Shown piece by piece: positions 8,883 to 17,590 of a stretch of DNA of 64,000 nt. A program made the position numbers and the translations under genes. Within the stretch, counting starts at the first letter, position 1. Every line of letters starts with the position of its first letter. The DNA comes from Butyrivibrio hungatei DSM 14810. Lineage in GTDB: Bacteria > Bacillota > Clostridia > Lachnospirales > Lachnospiraceae. The stretch lies in the NCBI RefSeq assembly GCF_900143205.1, contig NZ_FRDH01000003.1:372001-436000 (forward strand), given 5' to 3'. Below the pieces are notes generated by a model that made no database searches, was not told where the DNA came from, and worked only from the letters and a program-made list of their open reading frames with translations.

Positions 8883-9812
8883 TTACATTTTTGTAAGGTT
8901 TTCCATGTTAACTTTTTCTTGATACACGGTGATAATGACATCTGTTCCCTTGGAAACTTTAGATTCTATGCGGATCTTGTGGCCAAGCTTGTCGCAAACT
9001 CCCTTACACAGGTAAAGTCCTAAGCCGCTTGCCTTCTTGTCCATCCTTCCATTGTAGCCTGTGTATCCTTTATCAAATACTCTGGGAAGGTCTTCGCTAC
9101 TGATTCCAATGCCGGTGTCTCTTATGACTATCTCAGTGTCATCTGAAGTGTTTTCTGCATCCTGAGGTTTTCTTGTAAATATCCTGATGCCGCCTTCTTT
9201 GGTGTACTTTAGAGCATTGGAAAGGGCCTGCTCAAGCACAAAAGACAGCCACTTCTCATCTGTAAGGATATCTATATCAAGACCTTCAAGCTCTACTCTT
9301 AGATGCTTGTGAATGAATATGGTGGAATACTTTTTAACGACCTGCTTAACTACTGGCTCTAAGTTAGTCTTACCAAGGACTATATCTCCAGACATCCCTT
9401 CAAACCTAAGGTAGTTAAGGGCCATTTCTACATAGTTCTCGATCTTGAAAAGTTCCCTTTTGCTCTCACCTATATCTGGCTCTTCATCCTCCAATAGCAG
9501 TTTGAGTGCTGCAATAGGAGTCTTTATCTGATGGGCCCACAGGGCAAAAAAATCTTCTTTTTCCCTGATAGCTTCCCACTTTGCCATGTTATCATCTGTC
9601 TCTTTTTCTGGTTCACTTATGGAAGATGACTTTATGACATGTTGATTAAATATACATGCAACTGCTGTGATCAGCAGGATAAAAGAGATCCCATAAAAGA
9701 TAAAGTCTGACGCAGCGCGGTACAACACACATACAACAACAAATACAAGCATAAGAAAGGTATTGCTCAATATGTATATTCGATTATTTCCCCAAAAGCC
9801 TTTATTCACCAA
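8883..9812 (-). CDS. BceS-type intramembrane-sensing histidine kinase
   Basis: A kinase of 309 residues with two transmembrane helices (about 10-55) joined by almost no extracellular loop. The phospho-acceptor motif FFALWAHQIKTPIAAL (His about 93) is followed by an ATPase domain with N-, G1- and G2-box motifs (LEQALSNALKYT, IRDTGIGIS, ASGLGLYLC). BceS kinases do not sense ligand directly but read flux through the partner ABC transporter. The start is TTG or the adjacent GTG, overlapping the regulator gene. Confidence 0.9.
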   Translation of the reverse strand: MVNKGFWGNNRIYILSNTFLMLVFVVVCVLYRAASDFIFYGISFILLITAVACIFNQHVIKSSSISEPEKETDDNMAKWEAIREKEDFFALWAHQIKTPIAALKLLLEDEEPDIGESKRELFKIENYVEMALNYLRFEGMSGDIVLGKTNLEPVVKQVVKKYSTIFIHKHLRVELEGLDIDILTDEKWLSFVLEQALSNALKYTKEGGIRIFTRKPQDAENTSDDTEIVIRDTGIGISSEDLPRVFDKGYTGYNGRMDKKASGLGLYLCKGVCDKLGHKIRIESKVSKGTDVIITVYQEKVNMENLTKM

Positions 9813-10476
9813 CGATGTAGCCCATTCCTCTCTTTGTGGCTATGAAGTTCTCTGCTCCTGCAGCTTCAAGCTTTTTGCGGATCCTGGTGACGTTGACTGT
9901 AAGAGTATTGTCATCTACAAATTCATCAGCTCCCCAGAGTTTTTCCATGATGCTCTCTCTTGAAACTACTTTTCCAGCCTGCTCCATCAAGGTCTTTAAG
10001 ATAAGGTACTCGTTTTTGGTCAGTTCTAGCTTCTCATCCCCTACAGATGCTGATGTGTCATCAAGATTTAGTTTTACATTCTTTACTTCTAGCTCATGAG
10101 CTGAAAGACTCTCTCCGTAGCTCCTTCTAAGTATAGCCTGGAGTTTAGCTGTCAAAACCTGAAGATCAAAGGGCTTAGAGATAAAATCATCTGCTCCCAT
10201 GTTCATGGCCATTACGATATTCATGTTATCATCCGCTGACGATACGAATACTATAGGTACCTGTGACACCTTTCTGATCTCACTGCACCAGTAAAAGCCG
10301 TTATAGGCGGGGAGCTTTAAATCCATCATCACAATATCAGGCTTAAACTCATTAAACTCTTCAATTATATTTTGAAAGTTTTGAGCTACTTTTGCCTTCA
10401 TCTGCCAGGTCTCAAGGTGCTTTGAAACCTTAGCAGCTATTACTTCATCATCCTCAACAATGTATACTTTTCGCAT
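9802..10476 (-). CDS. BceR-type OmpR-family response regulator
   Basis: A regulator of 224 residues. The receiver domain has an acidic pocket at residues 8-10 (VEDDE), a phospho-acceptor in MMDLKLP (Asp about 52) and a conserved Lys in ISKPFD. A winged-helix effector domain follows (LTKNEYLILKTLMEQAGKVVSRE, NTLTVNVTRIRKKLE). It pairs with the downstream kinase and is expected to activate the ABC and esterase genes. Confidence 0.92.
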   Translation of the reverse strand: MRKVYIVEDDEVIAAKVSKHLETWQMKAKVAQNFQNIIEEFNEFKPDIVMMDLKLPAYNGFYWCSEIRKVSQVPIVFVSSADDNMNIVMAMNMGADDFISKPFDLQVLTAKLQAILRRSYGESLSAHELEVKNVKLNLDDTSASVGDEKLELTKNEYLILKTLMEQAGKVVSRESIMEKLWGADEFVDDNTLTVNVTRIRKKLEAAGAENFIATKRGMGYIVGE

Positions 10477-10544
10477 TTTTTCTCTCTGTTATTTTATGTA
10501 GTCTATATCTATGGACTTCATCCACCCATACAGATTAACATTTT

Positions 10545-11336
10545 TTAACCAATAGTACAAAGCTCTCCTCTTCTGATATAGCCAATCTTTTCATAACAGG
10601 CATTAGAAGCAACGTAGTCTGCATCTGTGTAGAGCATTGGTGTAAGGCCTTCTGCTGCCGCAATCTGTGAAACCTTACTTACAAGGTTCTCAGCGTAGTG
10701 ACCACGCCTATGCTCAGGTCTGGTATACACAAGGCTGATGCATCCAAGACCATCATCTACCCTATATTTGCAGCTTGCTACATTTTCTCCTTTTTCATTT
10801 TTCCAGAAAAAAATCTTGCCGCTTTCAATATCAGCCTTGGCTGACTCCCTATAGAACTTCCTGTCTCTTTGATCAAGCTTAAGCTCGTTGTGGAAAGCCT
10901 CTGTGAAATCCACAAGCTCATCCTCATCAGCTTCTGTAAGCTTGTAGATATCACCCTTTGCTACTGTAGAAGGCTCTTTTACCTGAGGACAGTCATAGGC
11001 AAACATATTGGTCTTGATTCTAATATTTAAAAGAGTATCTTTTGTTTTACTAATGAAGTACTCAGCAAGCTTGTACTTGACGTTAAAGCTGTGCTTACCA
11101 TCTAAAAGTCCATTTTCTGCAACTACCTTGTAGGCATTCTCAAGGTCTTTTTCTGTGGCATCATCTGGGGTCCAGATCCATACAGGAAATGGAGTGCATG
11201 AAAAGCAGATGATAAGCCTCTCATGATCTGAAAGAATCAGATCGCACTTACCCTTAAGGATCCTTCCTAATACAAAGAAGGTGTATTTATCTGACTCTAA
11301 TAATCTATAATCTCTATCATCTACGAAATTATCCAT
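10545..11336 (-). CDS. GNAT-family N-acetyltransferase, two-part
   Basis: A protein of 263 residues. The C-terminal half is a GNAT fold with the acetyl-CoA pattern GCISLVYTRPEHRRGHYAENLVSKV (R/Q-x-x-G-x-A-like) and the closing SNACYEKIGYIRRGE. The N-terminal 120 residues look like the degenerate GNAT-like half seen in FR47-type enzymes. The acceptor substrate is unknown. It starts 13 bases after the next GNAT gene and is likely co-transcribed with it. Confidence 0.8.
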   Translation of the reverse strand: MDNFVDDRDYRLLESDKYTFFVLGRILKGKCDLILSDHERLIICFSCTPFPVWIWTPDDATEKDLENAYKVVAENGLLDGKHSFNVKYKLAEYFISKTKDTLLNIRIKTNMFAYDCPQVKEPSTVAKGDIYKLTEADEDELVDFTEAFHNELKLDQRDRKFYRESAKADIESGKIFFWKNEKGENVASCKYRVDDGLGCISLVYTRPEHRRGHYAENLVSKVSQIAAAEGLTPMLYTDADYVASNACYEKIGYIRRGELCTIG

Positions 11337-11349
11337 AACTGTCCTCCTT

Positions 11350-11844
11350 TTACTCTTTTATCCTAGTAAAGTACTGCTTATCATCCTCATGATGGATATA
11401 GGCACCGTTCTTTTGCTGAACTCGTAGGCTAGCTGGATTGTCTTTGTTTACTGACATGTATACTTCATGAATGCTCATCTGTCTTGCCTTGGTAAGGGCC
11501 ATAGCTAAGCCTTTTGTAGCATATCCTTTATTTCTGTACTTTGGAGACATGCAGTAGCCAATGTGTCCTGGGCCTTCACGTAAGAAATCATTTAGGTAGT
11601 GGCGGAGGTTAAATACACCAACATAGTTTCCTTCATCTGATAAAACATAGGTGGTATCTGGAACAAAGCCCTCTGGTAAGTCTTTTCCCATAGACCAGTT
11701 GCGCTTTTTTTCAATCCAGCCTAAAAACTGGTCATAATCATAGCCATATACGCTGTTGATATAGCCATTCTCATTCTCAGGAAAAGTCATATAAAGCTCG
11801 TATGTCTTCCTGTAATCTGAATCCTGCACTCTAATTAGTTCCAT
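11350..11844 (-). CDS. GNAT-family N-acetyltransferase
   Basis: A protein of 164 residues with a GNAT core. GHIGYCMSPKYRNKGYATKGLAMAL provides strand 4, the acetyl-CoA loop and helix 3, and VNKDNPASLRVQQKNGAYIH provides the C-terminal motif. The subtype resembles RimJ/RimL-like acetyltransferases acting on small molecules; the substrate is unknown. GGAGG precedes the ATG. Confidence 0.85.
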   Translation of the reverse strand: MELIRVQDSDYRKTYELYMTFPENENGYINSVYGYDYDQFLGWIEKKRNWSMGKDLPEGFVPDTTYVLSDEGNYVGVFNLRHYLNDFLREGPGHIGYCMSPKYRNKGYATKGLAMALTKARQMSIHEVYMSVNKDNPASLRVQQKNGAYIHHEDDKQYFTRIKE

Positions 11845-11882
11845 TGTTACTCCTCCTACTTGTTATATGTATTTATTAAATG

Positions 11883-11918
11883 AAAAAGCCTCATCAAACC
11901 TTTTAAGTCTGATGAGGC
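11883..11918 (-). terminator. Terminator of the 38-codon small gene
   Basis: The stem GCCTCATCA / TGATGAGGC has a 13-base loop and is followed on the minus strand by TTTTT. It lies about 35 bases below the small ORF stop. Confidence 0.8.
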
Positions 11919-11949
11919 CTTATAACCACTTATATGTAAATACCCTATC

Positions 11950-12066
11950 TCAACCTGTGCATTTACTCATATCCTCATCAACCATAACACTATTAAGCCC
12001 CTGATAATTATTATTCACGGGCATGGTAGTTTCTGGCATGGAGTTGAGAATATAAGAATATGTCAT
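11950..12066 (-). CDS. Small ORF of 38 codons, unknown
   Basis: A short reading frame (MTYSYILNSMPETT at the N-terminus, MSKCTG at the C-terminus, one Cys at 36) that forms a complete transcription unit. A TTGACA/TATACT promoter lies 35 bases upstream and an intrinsic terminator just downstream, giving a transcript of about 210 bases. An AAAGTGAG stretch before the ATG is a modest ribosome-binding site. It may encode a small secreted or regulatory peptide, or the transcript may act as a small RNA. No family is recognised. Confidence 0.45.
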   Translation of the reverse strand: MTYSYILNSMPETTMPVNNNYQGLNSVMVDEDMSKCTG

Positions 12067-12100
12067 GTGATTCTCACTTTCTGAAAAATTATTAGTTGTT

Positions 12101-12129
12101 AGTATAATTGACAGACAATAATGTGTCAA
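12101..12129 (-). promoter_or_regulatory. Near-consensus promoter of the small ORF with overlapping dyad
   Basis: The minus strand has TTGACA (12129-12124), exactly 17 bases, then TATACT (12106-12101). The spacer and -35 coincide with the inverted repeat TTGACA...TGTCAA (12108-12129), a possible operator shared with the divergent AEC gene. Confidence 0.75.
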
Positions 12130-12219
12130 CACCAAAAAAAGTTATATTTACAAATCAGGGGAGAACAACTAGAATTATGGTTTAAAAGGAAATTTTTAAG
12201 TATATATTTGGAGAAAGAA

Positions 12220-13158
12220 ATGAGTTTATCTATTATTGTCCAGCAGATGGGAGTCATCTGTCTTTTAGTTTCTATTGGTATTTTGCTGCAGAAAAATGGC
12301 ACAGTTGACGGGATCACTTCCAAGAAGGTGTCAGCAATCGTGGTTGATATCTGCAATCCAGCACTTATCATGGCTTCTATCCTTGGAGGAAATATAACAG
12401 CTACGCATAAGGATCTTTTATATGCCGCTGGTCTCGGCGTTGCATTCTATACGGTACTTGTAGTTATTGGCTTCGTGTTACCAGTTCTTTTACATGTACA
12501 GACTGACAAGCGTAAGTTCTACAACCTTATGTGCGTCTATACTAACACTGGTTTCCTTGGGATCCCTGTTGCCAAGGCAATCCTTCCACCAAATGCTATC
12601 CTGTACGTCATAGTTATCAACATATTCTACAGCTTACTGTTCTACACCCACGGCGTAACAGTACTTGGAAGCGACTCTGATAGTGCTGAAGAAAAGAGCA
12701 GTTCTCTTAAAAACATCATCACTCCAGGAACTATCATGGCAGTACTTAGCCTTGTGGTCTTTTGGTTTAATGTAACACTTCCACCAATTCTGGCAAACAC
12801 CATTGAGTATGTAGGAAATTCAACCGTATTTCTTTCTATGCTTCTTCTCGGAGTATCAATCGCCAGATCAAGCTTTGTGAGTTCATTAAAAGAATGGAGG
12901 ATATGGGTATTTATAGTACTTAGAATGATCATCCTTCCTATAATCGTTGTGATAATTATGAAAGGTATGTCTTTTGACAAAACAGCCATTCTTGGTATGT
13001 GCCTTATGGCAGCGGTTCCTGTTGGAAATCTTCCTATGATCCAGGCCGAAAAAAAGGGCATGGATACGAGCGTCCTTGCATCTGCAATTGCTGTCACCAC
13101 AGTAGTTTCTGTTGTGACTATCACAGTGCTCATTGCTGCTGCAACCACTGTGCTCTGA
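12220..13158 (+). CDS. AEC-family transporter (auxin efflux carrier/malate permease type)
   Basis: A protein of 312 residues with about ten hydrophobic helices in two inverted halves. The family pattern CNPALIMASIL, NTGFLGIPVAKAI and CLMAAVPVGNLPMIQAEKKG is present. Bacterial members move malonate, malate or similar organic acids; the substrate cannot be read here. The ATG at 12220 has GGAGA 6 bases upstream, whereas a longer frame from 12121 adds 33 non-family residues and is not used. Confidence 0.85.
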   Translation: MSLSIIVQQMGVICLLVSIGILLQKNGTVDGITSKKVSAIVVDICNPALIMASILGGNITATHKDLLYAAGLGVAFYTVLVVIGFVLPVLLHVQTDKRKFYNLMCVYTNTGFLGIPVAKAILPPNAILYVIVINIFYSLLFYTHGVTVLGSDSDSAEEKSSSLKNIITPGTIMAVLSLVVFWFNVTLPPILANTIEYVGNSTVFLSMLLLGVSIARSSFVSSLKEWRIWVFIVLRMIILPIIVVIIMKGMSFDKTAILGMCLMAAVPVGNLPMIQAEKKGMDTSVLASAIAVTTVVSVVTITVLIAAATTVL

Positions 13159-13176
13159 TACGTTTTTCTGCATTAT

Positions 13177-13212
13177 AAAACCCGGTACACATCAAAATGT
13201 ATCGGGCTTTTT
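13177..13212. terminator. Bidirectional terminator between AEC and MATE genes
   Basis: CCCGGTACACAT pairs with ATGTATCGGG around CAAA, flanked by A and T runs. The T run overlaps the MATE stop codon region. Confidence 0.85.
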
Positions 13213-14534
13213 TAATTTGTTCCGATATTAAGCCATTTTCCTTTGAAATAATAAATGATAAATACTATGGAGCTAACTGACCATGTCAGTGGATAAGCCC
13301 AGAATATCACGTTTACTACGGGGATAAGTCTCACGATCATAGTAATGTAAGTTATTCTCAGAAGACACCAGCTAGATAGCATTACGATCATCGGTACTGT
13401 TGTCTTACCTGCTCCTCTGTATATTCCTGCAAGACAATGGCTAAGAGCAAGAAGGCAGTAAAAAAGGCTCTCTGTCCGTGCCTGGGTTGTTCCTATTGCA
13501 ATGACCTCTGCTTCACTTGAAAACATACGAAGAAGAATAGGTGCGAAGGCAAATACTATAAAACCTATGGCTTCTGCGCAGGATACACCTATGGCACTTC
13601 CAATGACAGCGCCTTTCTTAACTCTTTTCACCTCACCTGCGCCCAGATTCTGACTCACGAAGGTTGTAAGAGCCATGCACATGCATGTGATAGGTAAAAA
13701 GACAAATCCTTCAAGCTTAAAATAACTTCCGCAGCCTGCCATTGCCACAGAACCAAAAGCATTGATGTTTGACTGCACAACTACGTTTCCGATAGCAATA
13801 ACGCTATTTTGTATTCCAGTTGGAAAGCCTATCCTCAGCTCTTTTGCCAAGGTAGCTCTATCCATCCTAAGTTGCCTTAAATAAATCCTGTGAGGACCAT
13901 CCACCATGGTGAGCTTAACAAATGCTAGAACAGCGCTAATAAACTGAGCTATTACTGTTGCAAGGGCTGCTCCGCCGATGCCCAATCCCATGAATTTGAC
14001 AAAGGTTATATCTAATACAGTATTAAGGACTGTGCTGACGATCAGGTAGTACAGAGGTCTTTTGGAATCTCCCATTGCCTGAAATACGCCGCAGCATGCA
14101 CTGTACAGGATGTTACCAAGACCGCCTAAAAAGTATATCTTGAAATACAGAACTGAACTTGGCATTACGTCTGCTGGCGTCCCCATCCACTTTAGAAGCG
14201 TTGGCGTAAAGAAATATCCCCAAACTGTCATTACTAATCCCATGACAACTGCAAAAGCGATACCTGTGTGAGCCGCTATCTTCACGCCATCATTGTCTCC
14301 GGCTCCATATCTTTTACCGATGATAACGCTATTGCCCATGAACAGGCCATTTATAAAGCCTACCATCAAAAATATAAGGCTACCGGTAGTACTAACGGCA
14401 GCCAGTGCTTCTTTTCCCAGAACATTTCCTACAACAACCGAGTCCACAACGTTGTAAAGCTGCTGCAGGAGCTGTCCAAAGAAAAGTGGAATTGCAAATA
14501 AAATTAAGTTTTTAGTGATCGAACCTTTAGTCAT
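13212..14534 (-). CDS. MATE-family multidrug efflux transporter
   Basis: A protein of 440 residues with 12 predicted helices. It begins MTKGSITKNLILFAIPLFFGQ, the typical opening of clostridial MATE proteins, followed by YNVVDSVVVGNVLGKEALAAVSTTG and LGIGGAALATVIAQ. These export cationic drugs or metabolites using Na+ or H+. The ATG at 14534 is chosen from family alignment; no good ribosome-binding site is seen, and a GTG at 14570 in frame could be the real start. Confidence 0.88.
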   Translation of the reverse strand: MTKGSITKNLILFAIPLFFGQLLQQLYNVVDSVVVGNVLGKEALAAVSTTGSLIFLMVGFINGLFMGNSVIIGKRYGAGDNDGVKIAAHTGIAFAVVMGLVMTVWGYFFTPTLLKWMGTPADVMPSSVLYFKIYFLGGLGNILYSACCGVFQAMGDSKRPLYYLIVSTVLNTVLDITFVKFMGLGIGGAALATVIAQFISAVLAFVKLTMVDGPHRIYLRQLRMDRATLAKELRIGFPTGIQNSVIAIGNVVVQSNINAFGSVAMAGCGSYFKLEGFVFLPITCMCMALTTFVSQNLGAGEVKRVKKGAVIGSAIGVSCAEAIGFIVFAFAPILLRMFSSEAEVIAIGTTQARTESLFYCLLALSHCLAGIYRGAGKTTVPMIVMLSSWCLLRITYITMIVRLIPVVNVIFWAYPLTWSVSSIVFIIYYFKGKWLNIGTN

Positions 14535-14566
14535 AACATCATCATAGTAGCAAAATAAAGTAAAAA

Positions 14567-14656
14567 TCACAATTCCATCTTCATTGAGACTACTCCGTCA
14601 TTACATCCAATCTCCTCAAATTCCATACGTTTATACAAGTCGTAAGCAGTTTTCAT
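14567..14656 (-). pseudogene. Remnant: C-terminal end of a GNAT acetyltransferase
   Basis: A 29-codon frame whose residues AYDLYKRMEFEEIG followed by VVSMKMEL match the last strand and helix of GNAT enzymes (normally A-x-x-L-Y-x-x-x-G-F). In-frame stops lie directly upstream. It reads as the surviving end of a deleted acetyltransferase gene between the fusion gene and the MATE gene. Confidence 0.5.
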
Positions 14657-14680
14657 TTATTCTTTTACCCTTCGTCTGCC

Positions 14681-16132
14681 TTACTCATTAATTCGTACAC
14701 TCTTCCCATCGGGGCTTTTAGTTAAATACAGTACATATGTATCGTTAAAAACAATTCGATTTCCAGCCTCTAGCACCGAATTTCTAAGTTTCTCAAAGAA
14801 CTCAGTTCGTAGAGGTTCTGAAAGTACTATATGATCGCAATGGGTTCCACAAAATGACACATACTCATCAGCAGTAAATACGCGCTGGCCTTTAAAATCG
14901 TGACGTGTAACCTCAGTATAGCCATACTCAGAAGCAGCTGTATATCGGAACTTTCCGTGCATATAAGGAATATCTGGCTTGTAGTAACGATCGTACAAGG
15001 CCTGTATCTTCGCATACAGCAGCTCATTGCTTGATTTATACTCTGAGCTGGTAATCATCATTGCAAGCGTTCCACCTGGTTTTAGAAGATCGAATGTTTT
15101 TGTATATGCCACTGTCTCAGGTATCCACTGAATTGTAGCAGCCGAATAGATCATATCAAACTTCATATCACCAAAATCATGTGTAATAAAATCATCATTC
15201 ACAATGCTAAAATTTGATAGCTTCCCGTACTTCTCTTTCATCTTACGATAAAGATGTTCTCCAAGTTCGATTGCATGGTATTCGCACCCAGTTCTAAGCA
15301 CAGGATCCGTAGCCTGTCCTGTTCCGGGACCAATTTCCAAAACGCGCTTTCCTGGTCCAATTTGGGCTTCGTCGATCAAATATGAAAACAATTCCTTGCT
15401 ATACCTTGGACGAAATTTATCAAACTGCTCAGGGATAGTATCGAATACTCGTCTAAACTCGTCCTGTTCAAGTTCTTTGATATCTTCCTCAGTTAACCTA
15501 TTGAGCTTTCTGTCCTCAACTTTGTAGATTGTTCCTACAGTATCTACCTTGCCTCCTTTGATAAAAAAGGCACTCATATCCTCCATGGCATAAACAGTGC
15601 GGTCCTCTGACATCCTAAGTGTCTGCTCATAGCGCCATTTATCTTCTAGGTCATGGTGACAGCTAACTGTGATGTTAGTGAATCCTAGTCCATCAAACGC
15701 TTCCATTGATTCAAAGAAATCCACCGTCTTACGGGCCATATTCATAGAGCCAGCACTAACGCCAAATATAGCGGCATGACAATCAATCAAGGCATCATAA
15801 CAGCTTTTTTCACGAATAAGATCAAGCTGCTCCTCACAGGCTCCGCCACCCATCAGAAAAATACAATCCGCATTTTCCACAAGCTCTTTTGCATTACCCG
15901 GTTCTGTGCGCTTATCGATCACGCAGTGCTTTTCAAACGGTAATCCCTGCTCTACAAACATCTCATACATGCCATCACAGTCATCATCATTTTGCTCATA
16001 ATCTAGCGGACACGCTGTGATAAACACTATGCTTTTCCTATTCTTAAGTTCTGTTCTAAGACGCTCAGCAATCTCCTTTGAGAAATGATGCTCTGGAAAA
16101 CCGCTAAATACCGCCAACAATTCTTTTCTCAT
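14681..16132 (-). CDS. Peptidase E-like (S51) domain fused to a class I methyltransferase
   Basis: A single frame of 483 residues. Residues 1-215 resemble peptidase E/YgaJ-type class I glutamine-amidotransferase-like proteins: FLMGGGACEEQ (92-102) and the nucleophile turn GVSAGS (124-129, Ser126), then VSCHHD. Residues 228-475 are an S-adenosylmethionine methyltransferase with motif I VLEIGPGTG (264-272), motif II NDDFITHDF and motif IV SAATIQWIP (YxAxxxW/H type). Both halves look intact and no stop or frame change lies at the joint near 220-228. Substrates are unknown. Confidence 0.8.
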   Translation of the reverse strand: MRKELLAVFSGFPEHHFSKEIAERLRTELKNRKSIVFITACPLDYEQNDDDCDGMYEMFVEQGLPFEKHCVIDKRTEPGNAKELVENADCIFLMGGGACEEQLDLIREKSCYDALIDCHAAIFGVSAGSMNMARKTVDFFESMEAFDGLGFTNITVSCHHDLEDKWRYEQTLRMSEDRTVYAMEDMSAFFIKGGKVDTVGTIYKVEDRKLNRLTEEDIKELEQDEFRRVFDTIPEQFDKFRPRYSKELFSYLIDEAQIGPGKRVLEIGPGTGQATDPVLRTGCEYHAIELGEHLYRKMKEKYGKLSNFSIVNDDFITHDFGDMKFDMIYSAATIQWIPETVAYTKTFDLLKPGGTLAMMITSSEYKSSNELLYAKIQALYDRYYKPDIPYMHGKFRYTAASEYGYTEVTRHDFKGQRVFTADEYVSFCGTHCDHIVLSEPLRTEFFEKLRNSVLEAGNRIVFNDTYVLYLTKSPDGKSVRINE

Positions 16133-16164
16133 ACTAGTCCTTCCCCTTGTGGTTATGACGTCTT

Positions 16165-16254
16165 TTATATTCTGTACTTTTCCAGATTCACCTTTCCATC
16201 GATGATCTCAACGCCTTCACTTTCAAGTATCTGAGCCTGTTTCCACACTGTCAT
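16165..16254 (-). pseudogene. Possible C-terminal remnant of an alkyltransferase-like (MGMT-family) gene
   Basis: A 29-codon frame ends ILESEGVEIIDGKVNLEKYR. This resembles the last 20 residues of MGMT-family proteins, of the type LLEAEGVEVxDGKVDLKKYxW. No spaced ribosome-binding site or upstream domain is present; the frame runs back into the end of the HAD gene. It is best seen as the tail of a deleted gene. Confidence 0.35.
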
Positions 16255-16259
16255 CTCCC

Positions 16260-17066
16260 TCACTCCAATAATAGGCCAATACTCCTAAAGGCTTCTGAAA
16301 TGCTCTCGTCATCATTACTTCCGATCACACACGAGAATTCCTTCTTCAATTCCTCCGGAGCATTTCCCATCAGAAAAGGAAATCCTACAGATCGTAGCAT
16401 TTCTGCATCATTAAAATGATCACCAAAAGCAACCGCTTTCTCCGGCGGGATGTTCATATACGAGCATACTCGCCTGACTCCGTCGGCCTTTGTAATTCCC
16501 TTTCCCATGATTTCAAGAAGAACATCTGAGGATTTAACTATCGACAGCTTTGGAAATCTCTTTTTCAATTCATTTTCTATACCACATATTGCTTCAGGCT
16601 CACATATGCAAAGGAGCTTTCCTATGATTGCATCTTTTGGAAGAAGCTCTATGCCGCCCTCTGTTGCACAGACCTCAACGATTTCCTCTTCTGCGCGGAC
16701 CAGTCGGTCATTCCTGTCATTTACAATCCACAATTCTTCTGAATAGATATTCCATGTACAGTCAATCTTCTCCGCCTCTATATAAGAAATAATATCCCTT
16801 GCGTCATCGGCATCAAATCCCTCCGAGTACATTATCTTATCGTTTTCATCAATGATAAGCGCCCCACTATAACAGATCATCGGGCAGGTAAACCCGTATC
16901 TTTTAAAAATCGGCCGTACTCCTGATGGTCCTCTTGCTGTCGCAATGACAAAAGGGATATTGGCTTTCTTTAGAGCAAATATTGCCTCAAGTGTGCCCTT
17001 AAGCATTCTATGTTCACTGTTTAGAATTGTTCCGTCTATATCTGAAAAAACTATTTTGAAATCCAT
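16260..17066 (-). CDS. HAD superfamily (Cof-type, IIB) sugar-phosphatase
   Basis: A phosphatase of 268 residues. DIDGTIL (9-15) holds the nucleophile and acid Asp, ATARGP the second motif, GKGITKADG the conserved Lys, and AFGDHFNDAEML the metal-binding acids. The IIB cap lies between. Such enzymes dephosphorylate phosphosugars or flavin nucleotides in the cytoplasm. It sits alone among gene remnants. Confidence 0.88.
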   Translation of the reverse strand: MDFKIVFSDIDGTILNSEHRMLKGTLEAIFALKKANIPFVIATARGPSGVRPIFKRYGFTCPMICYSGALIIDENDKIMYSEGFDADDARDIISYIEAEKIDCTWNIYSEELWIVNDRNDRLVRAEEEIVEVCATEGGIELLPKDAIIGKLLCICEPEAICGIENELKKRFPKLSIVKSSDVLLEIMGKGITKADGVRRVCSYMNIPPEKAVAFGDHFNDAEMLRSVGFPFLMGNAPEELKKEFSCVIGSNDDESISEAFRSIGLLLE

Positions 17067-17075
17067 TGATGTCTC

Positions 17076-17456
17076 TTAACATTTCTTTCTAAAATGAAGT
17101 TGTATTGCCGGGTATGAACCGAACACGGGATCAAACCTTCCGCCGCCACCCGAGCATCCCTCAATCATCACATCAGGGAAACTGTCCCTCAATCTCTCCA
17201 TCAGTCTGTATGAGCCAAGGACAAACCTGTGGGCCACTTCTCCCTGCCTGTCTGCGGGGAGCCCTCCGGAAAAGACATTTGACAGTGATCTGTTGAAGTC
17301 CCACTTGATGTAGGATATCTTAGCACTCCTAAGCACCGCTGAAATACTCTCGTACAAATAGTCTATAACATCAGACCTGGACATATCAAGCACCAACTGA
17401 TCAAAAGCACACAGGTTGCACTCCCAGTAGCTACAGAGAAAATGGTTCCGCTGCAT
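17076..17456 (-). pseudogene. Internal fragment of a GH36 alpha-galactosidase
   Basis: Residues from about 20 to 118 of this 126-codon frame match the catalytic core of GH36. QLVLDMSRSDVIDYLYESI is followed by ISYIKWDFNR (nucleophile Asp) and by EGCSGGGGRFDP. A complete enzyme has about 720 residues; here the N-terminal barrel half and everything after GGGRFDP are gone, the ends replaced by unrelated residues. It cannot be active. Confidence 0.8.
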
Positions 17457-17483
17457 TAGCCAACTAGTCTGTAAGTTGTGAAT

Positions 17484-17590
17484 CTATGCTATTGCCGCAT
17501 CAATGTCTTCCTTTAATGTCCCCTCATCCATCTGATGATGAAATGCTCGTTTTAGCCTTTTCAGCTATCTCAGACTTCTTAGTCTTGTCC
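17484..17590 (-). pseudogene. Coding ghost after the YoaP-type acetyltransferase
   Basis: Two out-of-frame stretches read like protein: WDKTKKSEIAEKAK, and further on HHQMDEGTLKEDIDAAIA with a stop at 17484-17486. They join only through frame changes and one TGA. This could be the original 3' end of the neighbouring gene or part of another lost gene. Confidence 0.3.

Noticed and set aside
11950-12135. Longer version of the small ORF starting at 12135
   Set aside because: This start lies upstream of the -35 hexamer of the only good promoter, so it would not be in the transcript; the ATG at 12066 is used.
12121-12219. N-terminal extension of the AEC transporter
   Set aside because: The extra 33 residues are not hydrophobic or family-like, and a good ribosome-binding site lies before the ATG at 12220.
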